Origin: Herbaspirillum sp. GW103
GTDB taxonomy: Bacteria > Pseudomonadota > Gammaproteobacteria > Burkholderiales > Burkholderiaceae_D
Direction of reading: 5' to 3'
DNA length: 64,000 bases
Assembly (NCBI RefSeq): GCF_000261365.1
Contig: NZ_AJVC01000004.1
Location: forward strand, 620,001-684,000
Below, piece by piece: positions 51,686-59,811 of this stretch. Both the position numbers and the translations under genes were made by a program. How positions within the stretch are numbered: position 1 is the stretch's first letter; each line of letters begins with the position of its first letter. The notes beneath the pieces were generated by a model that was not told the origin of the DNA, searched no databases, and was given only the letters and a program-made list of their open reading frames with translations.

Positions 51686-52726
51686 TCAATAACCGAGTTC
51701 GGTCTTGGGCTTGCCGGTCACGCTCATCAGGAAGCTGTAGTCCATGTTCTTCTCGGCCAGGGCAGAGACATCGCTGGAGACGTATCGCAGGTCCTTCATC
51801 ATCACGGCGATGGCCTTGGTCTGGGTGCGGTACATGCGATAGTCGGGATAGGCGTTCTTGAGCGCCTCGGTGGCGATCTTGGCATCCAGCCCGGTGCCCT
51901 TGACGATGCTGTTGATCCAGCCCTGCTTGTCCTTCTGCAGCCCGTCGACCAGCCGGACCACCGCCGCCACGGTCTCCTTGACCTCGGCCGGATGCTCCTT
52001 GATGACATCCGAACGCGTGACGATCAGGTTGGTCAGTCGCCCGGCCGCCTGGTCATAGGGATAGGCAAAATGCTTGCCAACCCCGGTCATGCGGATCTGC
52101 GAAGCGAAGGGCTCGACCGAGCAGATCAGCTCGACCTCGCCGCGCGCGAGTGCGGCGGCGTGGTCGGACGGGTTGGGGATGTTGACGAACTGGACGTCCT
52201 TGGAGGGATCGATGCCATGGCCGGCCAGTTCGCCCCGCATGTGCAGGTCCTGGGCATTGCCGCGCGAGGCTGCGATGCGGAAGGGCTTGCCCTCGGCCTT
52301 GTATTGCGCAATCAGCTTCTTGAGACCGGCCCAGTCATCCGAGGCCAGCGTGCTGTCCTTGCCCACCAGCATCTCCGAGCCACCATTGACCTGGCCCGAC
52401 ACCGCCACCAGGTCGAAGCCCTTGTCCAGACCGCTGACGTAGGCCAGGTAAGTCACCTGGGCAATGTCCACGCTCTTGGAGACCAAGGCCGTGAGGGCAT
52501 CGCTGCCGGCGGTGAAGTTGATGCCCTCGATGTCCACGTTCTGCGCCAGCGCCGGCACCATGGCCATGGACATGCAGTGCGCACACTTGGCATAGGCCAG
52601 CTTGATCTTGGGCTTGGCCTGGGCCATGGCCGAACCGGCACCCAGAGCACTGCAGGCCAGCAGGGTGGCCAAGGCGGCAGCCTTGAAGAACAGGCCGGAG
52701 GGGGACTTGCGGACTTGCTGTTGCAT
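51686..52726 (-). CDS. ABC importer substrate-binding protein with CxxC motif
   Basis: A 346-residue periplasmic protein (NMT1/SsuA-like). The signal peptide runs to AMA with cleavage before QAKPK. The mature N-terminus reads IKLAYAKCAHCMSMAMVPALA, placing a CxxC pair near the ligand cleft, which is unusual for this family. Then INFTAGSDALTALVSKSVDIAQVTYL and FRIAASRGNAQDLHMRGELA. GGGAG seven bases before the ATG at 52726 fixes the start. First gene of the importer/hydantoinase operon. The ligand is not evident; context suggests a cyclic amide, ureide or malonate-like compound. Confidence 0.88.
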   Translation of the reverse strand: MQQQVRKSPSGLFFKAAALATLLACSALGAGSAMAQAKPKIKLAYAKCAHCMSMAMVPALAQNVDIEGINFTAGSDALTALVSKSVDIAQVTYLAYVSGLDKGFDLVAVSGQVNGGSEMLVGKDSTLASDDWAGLKKLIAQYKAEGKPFRIAASRGNAQDLHMRGELAGHGIDPSKDVQFVNIPNPSDHAAALARGEVELICSVEPFASQIRMTGVGKHFAYPYDQAAGRLTNLIVTRSDVIKEHPAEVKETVAAVVRLVDGLQKDKQGWINSIVKGTGLDAKIATEALKNAYPDYRMYRTQTKAIAVMMKDLRYVSSDVSALAEKNMDYSFLMSVTGKPKTELGY

Positions 52727-52759
52727 GGTTTTCTCCCAGGTGGACAATCGAAACAGGCT

Positions 52760-52772
52760 ATTTTGTGACAAT
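52760..52772. promoter_or_regulatory. Candidate GntR operator, copy 1
   Basis: ATTTTGTGACAAT with palindromic core TTGT-G-ACAA, 34 bases upstream of the binding-protein start. An identical 13-mer lies 256 bases away in front of the gntR gene. Confidence 0.5.
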
Positions 52773-53015
52773 TTGATTTTCTATTGCCACCGTTTATGCA
52801 AAGCCTGTGCCAGCCCGAAAAGCGCGCTCGCAGACGGCGAGAATTCTTCTTGAAGAGCCTTTGTAGCGGCCTTATCGGAATGTCTTTCCACTCTGCATTG
52901 CCGACCGACAATCCCGACGGGCGCACCAAAGGAAGCCGATTGCACCATCGCGACAAGAAAAACGCCCCACCAAAGTGCAACATTTCACAGTCATTTTTGT
53001 ACGCCTAATTTTATT

Positions 53016-53028
53016 ATTTTGTGACAAT
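53016..53028. promoter_or_regulatory. Candidate GntR operator, copy 2
   Basis: The same ATTTTGTGACAAT word, 59 bases before the gntR start. TTGT-N-ACAA inverted repeats are typical of FCD-subfamily GntR sites, so this pair may let the regulator control both divergent units. Confidence 0.5.
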
Positions 53029-53087
53029 CAATCACCACAATTTTCCGCTATCATGGCGGGCAAATCCCAGTCATCCCATGAGAGAAC

Positions 53088-53852
53088 ATGCGCCCGACTC
53101 CCGCCAGCAGCCCCCGCAAGAAACCCGGCAAGCACGAGCATCCGGACACCAGCCCGCTCCCGGGTCAGGCCCTGAGCGTGCGACCGCTGGCCGGTGATGC
53201 CATCTATGAACGCATCGTCGGCGCCATCATGGAACACCGTCTCACGCCCGGCACCAAGCTGGTGGAGGAGAAGCTGGCCGGCATCTTCGGCGTGAACCGC
53301 ACGCGGGTGCGCGAGGTGCTGGCGCGGCTGGCGCATGAGGGCCTGATCACGACCATTCCCAACCGTGGCGCCTTCGTCGCCAGCCCGACGCCGGAGGAAG
53401 CCCGCAACATCTTCGCCGCACGCCGCATGCTGGAACCGGCCCTGCTACGCCACCTGTGCGAGCACACCCGGCCCGAGCACATCGCGCTGTTGCGTGCGCA
53501 TGTGGCCGAGGAAGCGCAGGCGCGCGCCAGCAACGACCGGCGCGCCATCATCCGGCTCTCGGGGGAATTCCACATCCGTATTGCCGACATGGTGGACAAC
53601 CCGGTGATGAGCAAGATGATGCGTGAGCTGGCCTCGCTGACCTGCCTCATCATCGTGCTGTACGACTCCCCGACCGTGCCGGCCTGCACCCATGATGACC
53701 ACGGCGACATCATCGACGCCATCTCCGCCGGTCGCACGGAAAAGGCGGTGGCCACCATGCTGGCGCACCTGCACCATATCGAGAGCGTGCTCGACATGTC
53801 CGCCCCCCAGGGTGAGGACGAAGACCTGGAGGCGCTGCTGGGCATGGTGTAG
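53088..53852 (+). CDS. GntR-family regulator (FCD subfamily)
   Basis: A 254-residue regulator: a basic, Pro-rich head, the winged helix (about 35-105; IVGAIMEHRLTPGTKLVEEKLAGIFGVNRTRVREVLARLAHEGLI) and an all-helical FCD ligand domain (about 110-240) with metal-type residues in SGEFHIRIADM and a later His. It is divergent from the importer/hydantoinase operon and flanked by a matched operator pair, so it most likely represses that operon until the imported compound or a product binds. Confidence 0.9.
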   Translation: MRPTPASSPRKKPGKHEHPDTSPLPGQALSVRPLAGDAIYERIVGAIMEHRLTPGTKLVEEKLAGIFGVNRTRVREVLARLAHEGLITTIPNRGAFVASPTPEEARNIFAARRMLEPALLRHLCEHTRPEHIALLRAHVAEEAQARASNDRRAIIRLSGEFHIRIADMVDNPVMSKMMRELASLTCLIIVLYDSPTVPACTHDDHGDIIDAISAGRTEKAVATMLAHLHHIESVLDMSAPQGEDEDLEALLGMV

Positions 53853-53938
53853 GGGCTGCATCGAAGCAGCGCTTGAGGTAGTCTTCCGGGAGGCCCGGCG
53901 ATGACATGACACGGGCGCCCCCATTCGGAGACCACACC

Positions 53939-54733
53939 ATGCAAGAGACAAGCCAGGACCTGCTGCTGCGCCACGACCAGCACGGCATCACCACGCTCAC
54001 CCTGAACCGGCCGGCACAATTCAATGCTCTCTCCGACGCCATGCTGGCGGCCTTGCAGGCGCAGCTCGATGCGCTGGCGCAAGATACGCAGGTACGCTGC
54101 GTGATTCTGGCTGCCCAGGGCCGCGCCTTCTGCGCCGGCCACGACCTGCGCGAAATGCGCGCCACCCCCGAGCAGGCTTGCTACCGGCAATTGTTTGACC
54201 GCTGCAGCCGTCTGATGCAGTCGCTGCGGGCGTTGCCGGTCCCGGTCATCGCCAAGGTGCAGGGGCTGGCCACGGCCGCCGGCTGCCAGCTGGTGGCCAG
54301 CTGTGACCTGGCGGTGGCGTCCGACCAGGCGCGCTTTGCGGTATCGGGCATCAATGTGGGCCTCTTCTGTTCCACCCCGGCGGTGGCCTTGACGCGCAAC
54401 CTGCCGATCAAGCGGGCTTTCGAGATGCTTGTTACCGGCAGGTTCATCGATGCGACCACAGCAGAGCAGTGGGGGCTCATCAATCAAGTGGTGCGGGCCG
54501 ATGAGCTCGACGCCGCCACCGAGGCGCTGGCCCGCGAGATCTGCAGCAAGCCTGCCGTCTCGATTGCGCGCGGCAAGGCCATGGTGTATCGCCAGCAGAT
54601 GATGGCGCTGCCGGATGCGTATGCCCATGCTGCCGAGGTGATGGCCTGCAACATCATGGATGCCGAGGCGATGGAGGGGATACAGGCGTTTCTGGAGAAG
54701 CGTGCGCCCAACTGGCCCGGACGGGGGGATTGA
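53939..54733 (+). CDS. Enoyl-CoA hydratase/isomerase family protein lacking both catalytic Glu
   Basis: A 264-residue crotonase-fold protein with the oxyanion-hole stretches FCAGHDLREM and TAAGCQLVASCDLAVAS, closest to the ECHDC3-like group. The two glutamates of classical hydratases are replaced: the first is Q117 (GCQL for GCEL) and the second is G137 (FAVSGINVG for FAxPExxxG). It may therefore be a thioesterase, isomerase or non-catalytic member rather than a hydratase. CGGAG at 53926-53930 supports the ATG. Follows gntR by 86 bases; a link to its operon is possible. Confidence 0.82.
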   Translation: MQETSQDLLLRHDQHGITTLTLNRPAQFNALSDAMLAALQAQLDALAQDTQVRCVILAAQGRAFCAGHDLREMRATPEQACYRQLFDRCSRLMQSLRALPVPVIAKVQGLATAAGCQLVASCDLAVASDQARFAVSGINVGLFCSTPAVALTRNLPIKRAFEMLVTGRFIDATTAEQWGLINQVVRADELDAATEALAREICSKPAVSIARGKAMVYRQQMMALPDAYAHAAEVMACNIMDAEAMEGIQAFLEKRAPNWPGRGD

Positions 54734-55011
54734 TCAGGTTTTCATCAGATACCAGAAGACGGGCTGTATCGTCCGGGATCAGATGGTTGCAGACGCAAAG
54801 AAAACACTGTGGGGCCATATGCAGGGAAAAATCGGCCACGCCAAACAATAAAGAAAAGTTAGAACCCATTTCATCAACAGGCCCCAGGTTCATATCGTCC
54901 TGGAGCCACCCTCGGGCAGTCCCTGACTCAAGCCCCGGTCGGGCTGGACAATCGGTCAGGCTGACGGCAAGATGCGGCATCCTCACTCCTGCCCTTCACG
55001 CCGAGCTGCCC

Positions 55012-55584
55012 ATGCAAGCCGATTACGCCACCATCCTGCAATGGATCTACCTGTTCAATTCCCTGGCCCTGGCCCAGCTGGCTCTGAAGCAACTGGGCCG
55101 GCGACGCAAGGCGCGCACACTGGAGCAAGGCTTCCGCGCCGCCCGGACCGCAGAATGGCGCAACACGGCGCCGGACTTCATGAACGCGCGCCTGGGGCCG
55201 CCCCACGCTCAGCAGGCGCGCGAGGATGGCACCACGCTGTACCGCTGGCGTGGTGAGCGCCACTGGCTGGATGCACTGTACCGTGACGGTCGATGCGAGA
55301 GCGTGGACATCTCCGATCATCTGGAAGAAAGCTTCCCCACCGTCAATACCTACTTCAACTGCGCGGTGCTGGCTGCGCTGGCCTGCGCCTGGAAGTTCTC
55401 GGGACTGGCCGATGCACCGGACCTGGAAGTCACTGCGGCCGGCAAGCAATACCTGGCCAATTTCATCGTCTTCGTGGCCGGGGCCTGGCTGCTTTCCTTC
55501 GTGCTCAAGCGCCAGCGCCTGCTGCTCAACCTGGGCTGCATCGTGATGGTCGGTCTGGCGCTGCCGCTGCTGAACTGGCCCTGA
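55012..55584 (+). CDS. Small membrane protein of unknown function
   Basis: A 190-residue protein. An N-terminal hydrophobic segment (about 5-25) and a C-terminal pair (about 145-165 and 170-188; FIVFVAGAWLLSFVLK, LNLGCIVMVGLALPLL) bracket a polar middle with RWRGERHWLDALYRDGR. It is unlike any family I know. It converges on kdpE with an 18-base gap. The ATG at 55012 gives a sensible membrane N-terminus; the frame is open well upstream without coding character. Confidence 0.65.
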   Translation: MQADYATILQWIYLFNSLALAQLALKQLGRRRKARTLEQGFRAARTAEWRNTAPDFMNARLGPPHAQQAREDGTTLYRWRGERHWLDALYRDGRCESVDISDHLEESFPTVNTYFNCAVLAALACAWKFSGLADAPDLEVTAAGKQYLANFIVFVAGAWLLSFVLKRQRLLLNLGCIVMVGLALPLLNWP

Positions 55585-55602
55585 TCCGTCAGCGATGGCC
55601 GC

Positions 55603-56313
55603 TCATTCGGCCACCACGTCGGCCAGCCGGTAACCCACGCCGATCTCGGTGAGGATGTGCACCGGCTGGGCTGCATCCTGCTCCAGCTTCTGGCGCAGGC
55701 GCTGCATGTAGATGCGCAGGTAATGGCCATCTTCCGCATGCGAAGGTCCCCAACCGGCCACCAGCAACTGGCGGTGCGTGATGACCCGTCCGGCGTCGCG
55801 CAGCAGCGTGGACAGCAGGCGGTATTCGATCTGCGTCAGATGCAGCGCCTCGCCATTGCGCGTCACGCTGCGGGCCGGCAAGTCCACCATCACCTCACCC
55901 AGCCGGTAGCGGCCACTGGACTGGCCAGCGCCTGAAGCGCGCGCGTGGCGACGCAACTGCGCGCGCATGCGGGCCAGCAGCTCGGGCATGCCGAAGGGCT
56001 TGACGAGATAGTCGTCGGCACCGGCGTCGAGGGCTTCCACTTTTTCCGATTCCTGGGTGCGCGCCGAGAGGATCACGATGGGCACGCTGCTCCAGTTGCG
56101 GATCTCGCTGACGACCTGCTTGCCATCGCCATCGGGCAGGCCGAGGTCGAGGATGATCAGGTCGGGCTTGCGGGTGCCGGCCTCGGTGACGCCTTCGCGC
56201 GCGCTCTTGGCTTCGTGGACGATGAAGCCCTCCTGTTCGAGCGCACTCCTGACCAGCTTGCGGATATGCGGATCATCTTCGATGAAGACGATGTTGCCTG
56301 CGTGTTCTTGCAT
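55603..56313 (-). CDS. kdpE: Response regulator KdpE
   Basis: A 236-residue OmpR-family regulator: receiver with E/D pair (FIEDDPH), phospho-acceptor Asp in LIILDLGLPDGDGK, K in YLVKPF, and the winged helix (LTQIEYRLLSTLLRDAGRVITHRQLL, DGHYLRIYMQRLRQKLE). It is phosphorylated by KdpD and activates kdpFABC when potassium is limiting. It starts nine bases after the kdpD stop. It lies downstream of a terminator that separates kdpDE from kdpFABC. Confidence 0.95.
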   Translation of the reverse strand: MQEHAGNIVFIEDDPHIRKLVRSALEQEGFIVHEAKSAREGVTEAGTRKPDLIILDLGLPDGDGKQVVSEIRNWSSVPIVILSARTQESEKVEALDAGADDYLVKPFGMPELLARMRAQLRRHARASGAGQSSGRYRLGEVMVDLPARSVTRNGEALHLTQIEYRLLSTLLRDAGRVITHRQLLVAGWGPSHAEDGHYLRIYMQRLRQKLEQDAAQPVHILTEIGVGYRLADVVAE

Positions 56314-56322
56314 GGGGTGTCC

Positions 56323-59079
56323 TTATTCCTCGGGCAAAGCTGGCTGGGTCTCCACCGGCAGCATGAAGCAGACGGTGGCGCCCTGCCCGGCTTCCTGCGG
56401 CGCAATCCAGATGCGCCCCTGATGCGCCTCGATGATGGCGCGGCAGATGGCCAGGCCCAGGCCGACACCGGGGGTGCTGGACTCATTGTCGCCGCGCGTG
56501 AATTTTTCAAAGGCGTGCTGTGTCATGGCGGGCGGGAAGCCGCGCCCCTGATCGCTCACGCAGACCTTGACCTGCGGCTGGCCATCGCTGTCTTCCACGT
56601 GTGCACTGATGGTGATGGGGCTGCCGGCGGGCGAATACTTGATGGCGTTTTCCACCAGATTGGCCAGCACCCGCTCCAGCAGCACCGCATCGACCCGCAA
56701 CAGCGGCAGGTCGGGGGCGATGTGCGTGTCCACCGGTCGGCCTTCCAGCGCCTTGGCCAGCAGGCGCAGCGCCGAGCCGGTCAGTTCCTCCAGCGCATTC
56801 CACTGACGATTGAGCGTCACCACGCCCGCCTGCAGGCGCGCCATGTCCAGCAGGTTGTTCATCAGTCCGACCATCTTCTGCGACTGTTCGCTGATGGTGC
56901 GGGCCATAGCCCGGGCATCGTCGTCCAGCCGGTCGTTGGCGGCCAGGACATCGGCGCTGCCGACCAGCGAGGTCAGCGGCGTACGCAGATCATGCGAAAT
57001 CGCCGAGAGCAATGAATTGCGCAAGCGTTCGGACTCCATTGTCACTACCGCATCCTGGGCCACCTCGGCATAGTGCAAACGCTCGATGGCCATGGCGATC
57101 TGCGAGCAGAAGATCTCCAGCATCTGGCGATTCTCCGGCAGGGCCAGCTGGGCGGTGGCGAGTTGCTGCTCCTCCTGACTGGCGGCCTCGATGGCAAAGG
57201 CCAGCACCCCGCGCGTACGCATGGTGGCCGTCAGCGGCAGGTACAGTGCCGCCGCCGAGGGCAAGGTGGCCGTGCCCTTGCCGGCGGCCTGGCCATTGTC
57301 ATAGACCCACTGGGCCACGCCGGCATCGACGTTCTTCAAGACATGCCCGCCGCCACCGTCCTGCTCGGGTTCGGCCAGGCGCAACTGGTCGGCGCTGTCG
57401 GGCAGGAAGAAGGCGATGCGCGCACCGAACACGGCGGCCAGGTGACGGCGGCCGATTTCCAGGATCTGGTCCAGCGTGAGCAGGGCCGACAATTCCTTGC
57501 CCAGCATGTAGAGATTGGCGGCCCGCCCCTCGCGCTGCATGGCCACGCTGGCCTGCCGGCGCAGGCGCGCGGTGAGCGAGCTGATGAACAGCGACACCGC
57601 CAGCATCACCGCCAGCGTCAGCAGGTACTGCGCATCGGAGACCGTGATGGAGAAGCGCGGATCGACGAAGAAGAAATCGAAGGACAGCACCGACAGCACT
57701 GACACCAGTATCGAAGCACCACGGCCATGGCGCATTGCCACCAGCATCACGCCTACCAGGTAAAGCATGATGACATTGGCCGGATGCAGCTTGCCATCGA
57801 GTACGAAGGCCAGCGTGGTGGTGGCCACGCAGCTGGCCACCGCCCAGAGCGTGCCGCGTGCATGACGACGCCGCATGAGCAGGGCCTCGGCGGCACTGGC
57901 GGCACTGTCGCCGGCGGGATGCTCCTGCTGTACGCGGGTACGGCTGCGGGCGATGGTGTAGAGGTCGATCTCGCCACCGCTGCGGGCGATGCGCTGGGCC
58001 AGGGTACCGCGCGGCCAGCGCAGCAACTGGCGCAAGCCGCCCGCTTCCTGTCCGATTACCAGCTTGCCGGCATTGCGGCTGCGCGCGAATTGCAGCAGCG
58101 CAGCGGACAATTCCTCGCCGCTGATGCTGGCCGTTTCGGCCCCCAGCGATTGGGCCAGCTTCAGGTAGGCCACTACGCGCTCGCGCGCCTCCATGGCCTG
58201 ATGCTGACCTGGCAGATCCACATGCACGGCCAGCCATTGGGCCTGCAGTTTGGCCGCCAGACGAGCCGCTTCGCGGATCAGACGTTCCTCGCCGACACCG
58301 CTGCCCACGGCCACCACGATACGCTCGCGCGCCTGCCACAGCTGGGCGATGGACCGGTCGGCGCGATACTGGCGCATGTCGGCATCGACCCGGTCGGCGG
58401 TGCGGCGCAGAGCGATCTCGCGCAAGGCGATCAGGTTGCCCTTGCGGAAGAAATGGCGCCCGGCCTTCTCGGCCTGCTGCGGCAGGTAGACCTTGCCCTG
58501 TTGCAGGCGGGCCAGCAATTCATCGGGCGGGATATCGACCAGCATGACATCGTCGGCTTCATCGAAGACGTGATCGGGCACGGTCTCGAAGACGCGGATG
58601 CCGGTGATCTGGCCGACCACGTCGTTGAGGCTTTCGATGTGCTGCACGTTGAGGGTGGTGTAGACGTCGATGCCGGCGCGCAGCAGTTCATCGATGTCCT
58701 GCCAGCGCTTGGCATGGCGCGAACCGGGCACGTTGGAGTGCGCCAGCTCGTCGACCAGGATCACGCCGGGATGACGTTCCAGGGCGGCATCCAGATCAAA
58801 CTCGGGCAGCTGGCGATCCCGGTAAGGCAGCCTGCGCATCGGCAGTCGGGTGATCCCGGCCAGTTGCGCCTCGGTTTCCGCACGACCATGGGTCTCGACT
58901 ACGCCGGCGATCACGTCCGTGCCTTGCGCGGCCAGTGCCTGGGCGGCTTCCAGCATGGCGAAGGTCTTGCCAACGCCGGCCGAGAAACCGAAGAAAATCT
59001 TCAGGCGGCCGCGCGCCTGGCGTTCTTCGTCGCGCATCACGCGTTCGAGCAGGTCGTCGGGATCGGGGCGGGTGTTCAT
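56323..59079 (-). CDS. kdpD: Sensor kinase KdpD
   Basis: A 918-residue kinase. The N-terminal KdpD domain has Walker A GFSAGVGKT (31-39), then a USP-like domain (about 230-370), four clustered membrane helices (about 400-500), GAF, HisKA with H in SAISHDLRTPLTS, and HATPase_c with LVENAIKYSP and GVGLGLAICRA. All canonical domains are present at normal length. It reads potassium and turgor status and phosphorylates KdpE. The gene begins 91 bases after kdpC, behind a strong terminator. Confidence 0.96.
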   Translation of the reverse strand: MNTRPDPDDLLERVMRDEERQARGRLKIFFGFSAGVGKTFAMLEAAQALAAQGTDVIAGVVETHGRAETEAQLAGITRLPMRRLPYRDRQLPEFDLDAALERHPGVILVDELAHSNVPGSRHAKRWQDIDELLRAGIDVYTTLNVQHIESLNDVVGQITGIRVFETVPDHVFDEADDVMLVDIPPDELLARLQQGKVYLPQQAEKAGRHFFRKGNLIALREIALRRTADRVDADMRQYRADRSIAQLWQARERIVVAVGSGVGEERLIREAARLAAKLQAQWLAVHVDLPGQHQAMEARERVVAYLKLAQSLGAETASISGEELSAALLQFARSRNAGKLVIGQEAGGLRQLLRWPRGTLAQRIARSGGEIDLYTIARSRTRVQQEHPAGDSAASAAEALLMRRRHARGTLWAVASCVATTTLAFVLDGKLHPANVIMLYLVGVMLVAMRHGRGASILVSVLSVLSFDFFFVDPRFSITVSDAQYLLTLAVMLAVSLFISSLTARLRRQASVAMQREGRAANLYMLGKELSALLTLDQILEIGRRHLAAVFGARIAFFLPDSADQLRLAEPEQDGGGGHVLKNVDAGVAQWVYDNGQAAGKGTATLPSAAALYLPLTATMRTRGVLAFAIEAASQEEQQLATAQLALPENRQMLEIFCSQIAMAIERLHYAEVAQDAVVTMESERLRNSLLSAISHDLRTPLTSLVGSADVLAANDRLDDDARAMARTISEQSQKMVGLMNNLLDMARLQAGVVTLNRQWNALEELTGSALRLLAKALEGRPVDTHIAPDLPLLRVDAVLLERVLANLVENAIKYSPAGSPITISAHVEDSDGQPQVKVCVSDQGRGFPPAMTQHAFEKFTRGDNESSTPGVGLGLAICRAIIEAHQGRIWIAPQEAGQGATVCFMLPVETQPALPEE

Positions 59080-59112
59080 GTCGGGCGGTCAGGGATGGAG
59101 CATTGTAGTGGC

Positions 59113-59148
59113 AAAAAGCCGGTGGCACGCACAACGCATGCCACCGGC
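59113..59148 (-). terminator. Intrinsic terminator between kdpC and kdpD
   Basis: GCCGGTGGCA (59118-59127) pairs perfectly with TGCCACCGGC (59139-59148); read on the minus strand the stem is followed by TTTTT (59117-59113). It sits 22 bases after the kdpC stop, so most kdpFABC transcripts should end before kdpDE. Confidence 0.85.
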
Positions 59149-59170
59149 CACCCGGCAAGCGCGGCCGGAC

Positions 59171-59782
59171 CTACCTGGCCGCGTCCACCTTGGGCAGGGG
59201 TGCGGCCGCATCCAGCGCCAGATTGAGCTTGAGCACATTGACGCGCGGCTCGCCGAACAGGCCCCATTGCGGCGCCTGGCTGTTGGCGCGGATCAGCGCC
59301 CGCACCTGTTCCACCGTGATGCCACGTGCACGCGCCACGCGGCCGGCCTGGTACTGGGCAGCCGCCGGACTGATGTGGGGATCCAGGCCGCTGGCCGAAG
59401 CAGTCAGCAGGTCCATCGGGATGGGGCTCTTGTTGCCCGGATCAGCCTCCTGCAAGGCCCTGGCGCGGTCTTCTGCGGCTTGCTTCAAGGCCGGGTTGGT
59501 GGGACCGAGATTGCTGCCGCCGGAGGCCATGCCATTGTTGGGGAAGGTGCCGGTGGCCGAGGGGCGCCCCCAGAAATAAGCCGGGCTGGTGAAGTTCTGG
59601 CCGATCAGTTCCGAGCCGACTGGCTGGTCTTGCCGTTGGATCAGGCTGCCATTGGCCTGATGCGGAAAGAAGGCTTGCGCCAGGCCCGTCACCAGCAAGG
59701 GATAGAGGCCACCCAGCAGCACGCCCAGGAGGATGAAGAGGGTGATGGCCGGACGCAAAGGATGGGGAGTCGAGGTTTTCAT
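59171..59782 (-). CDS. kdpC: K+-transporting ATPase subunit KdpC
   Basis: A 203-residue subunit with one N-terminal membrane helix (PAITLFILLGVLLGGLYPLLV) and a periplasmic domain with the family landmarks YFWGRPSATG, SGGSNLGPTNPAL and ASASGLDPHISPAAA. It assists ATP binding to KdpB. It starts 29 bases after kdpB, with AAGGAAAG upstream. Confidence 0.96.
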   Translation of the reverse strand: MKTSTPHPLRPAITLFILLGVLLGGLYPLLVTGLAQAFFPHQANGSLIQRQDQPVGSELIGQNFTSPAYFWGRPSATGTFPNNGMASGGSNLGPTNPALKQAAEDRARALQEADPGNKSPIPMDLLTASASGLDPHISPAAAQYQAGRVARARGITVEQVRALIRANSQAPQWGLFGEPRVNVLKLNLALDAAAPLPKVDAAR

Positions 59783-59811
59783 GTGACTTTCCTTGAGAAT
59801 CGAAATCAGGT

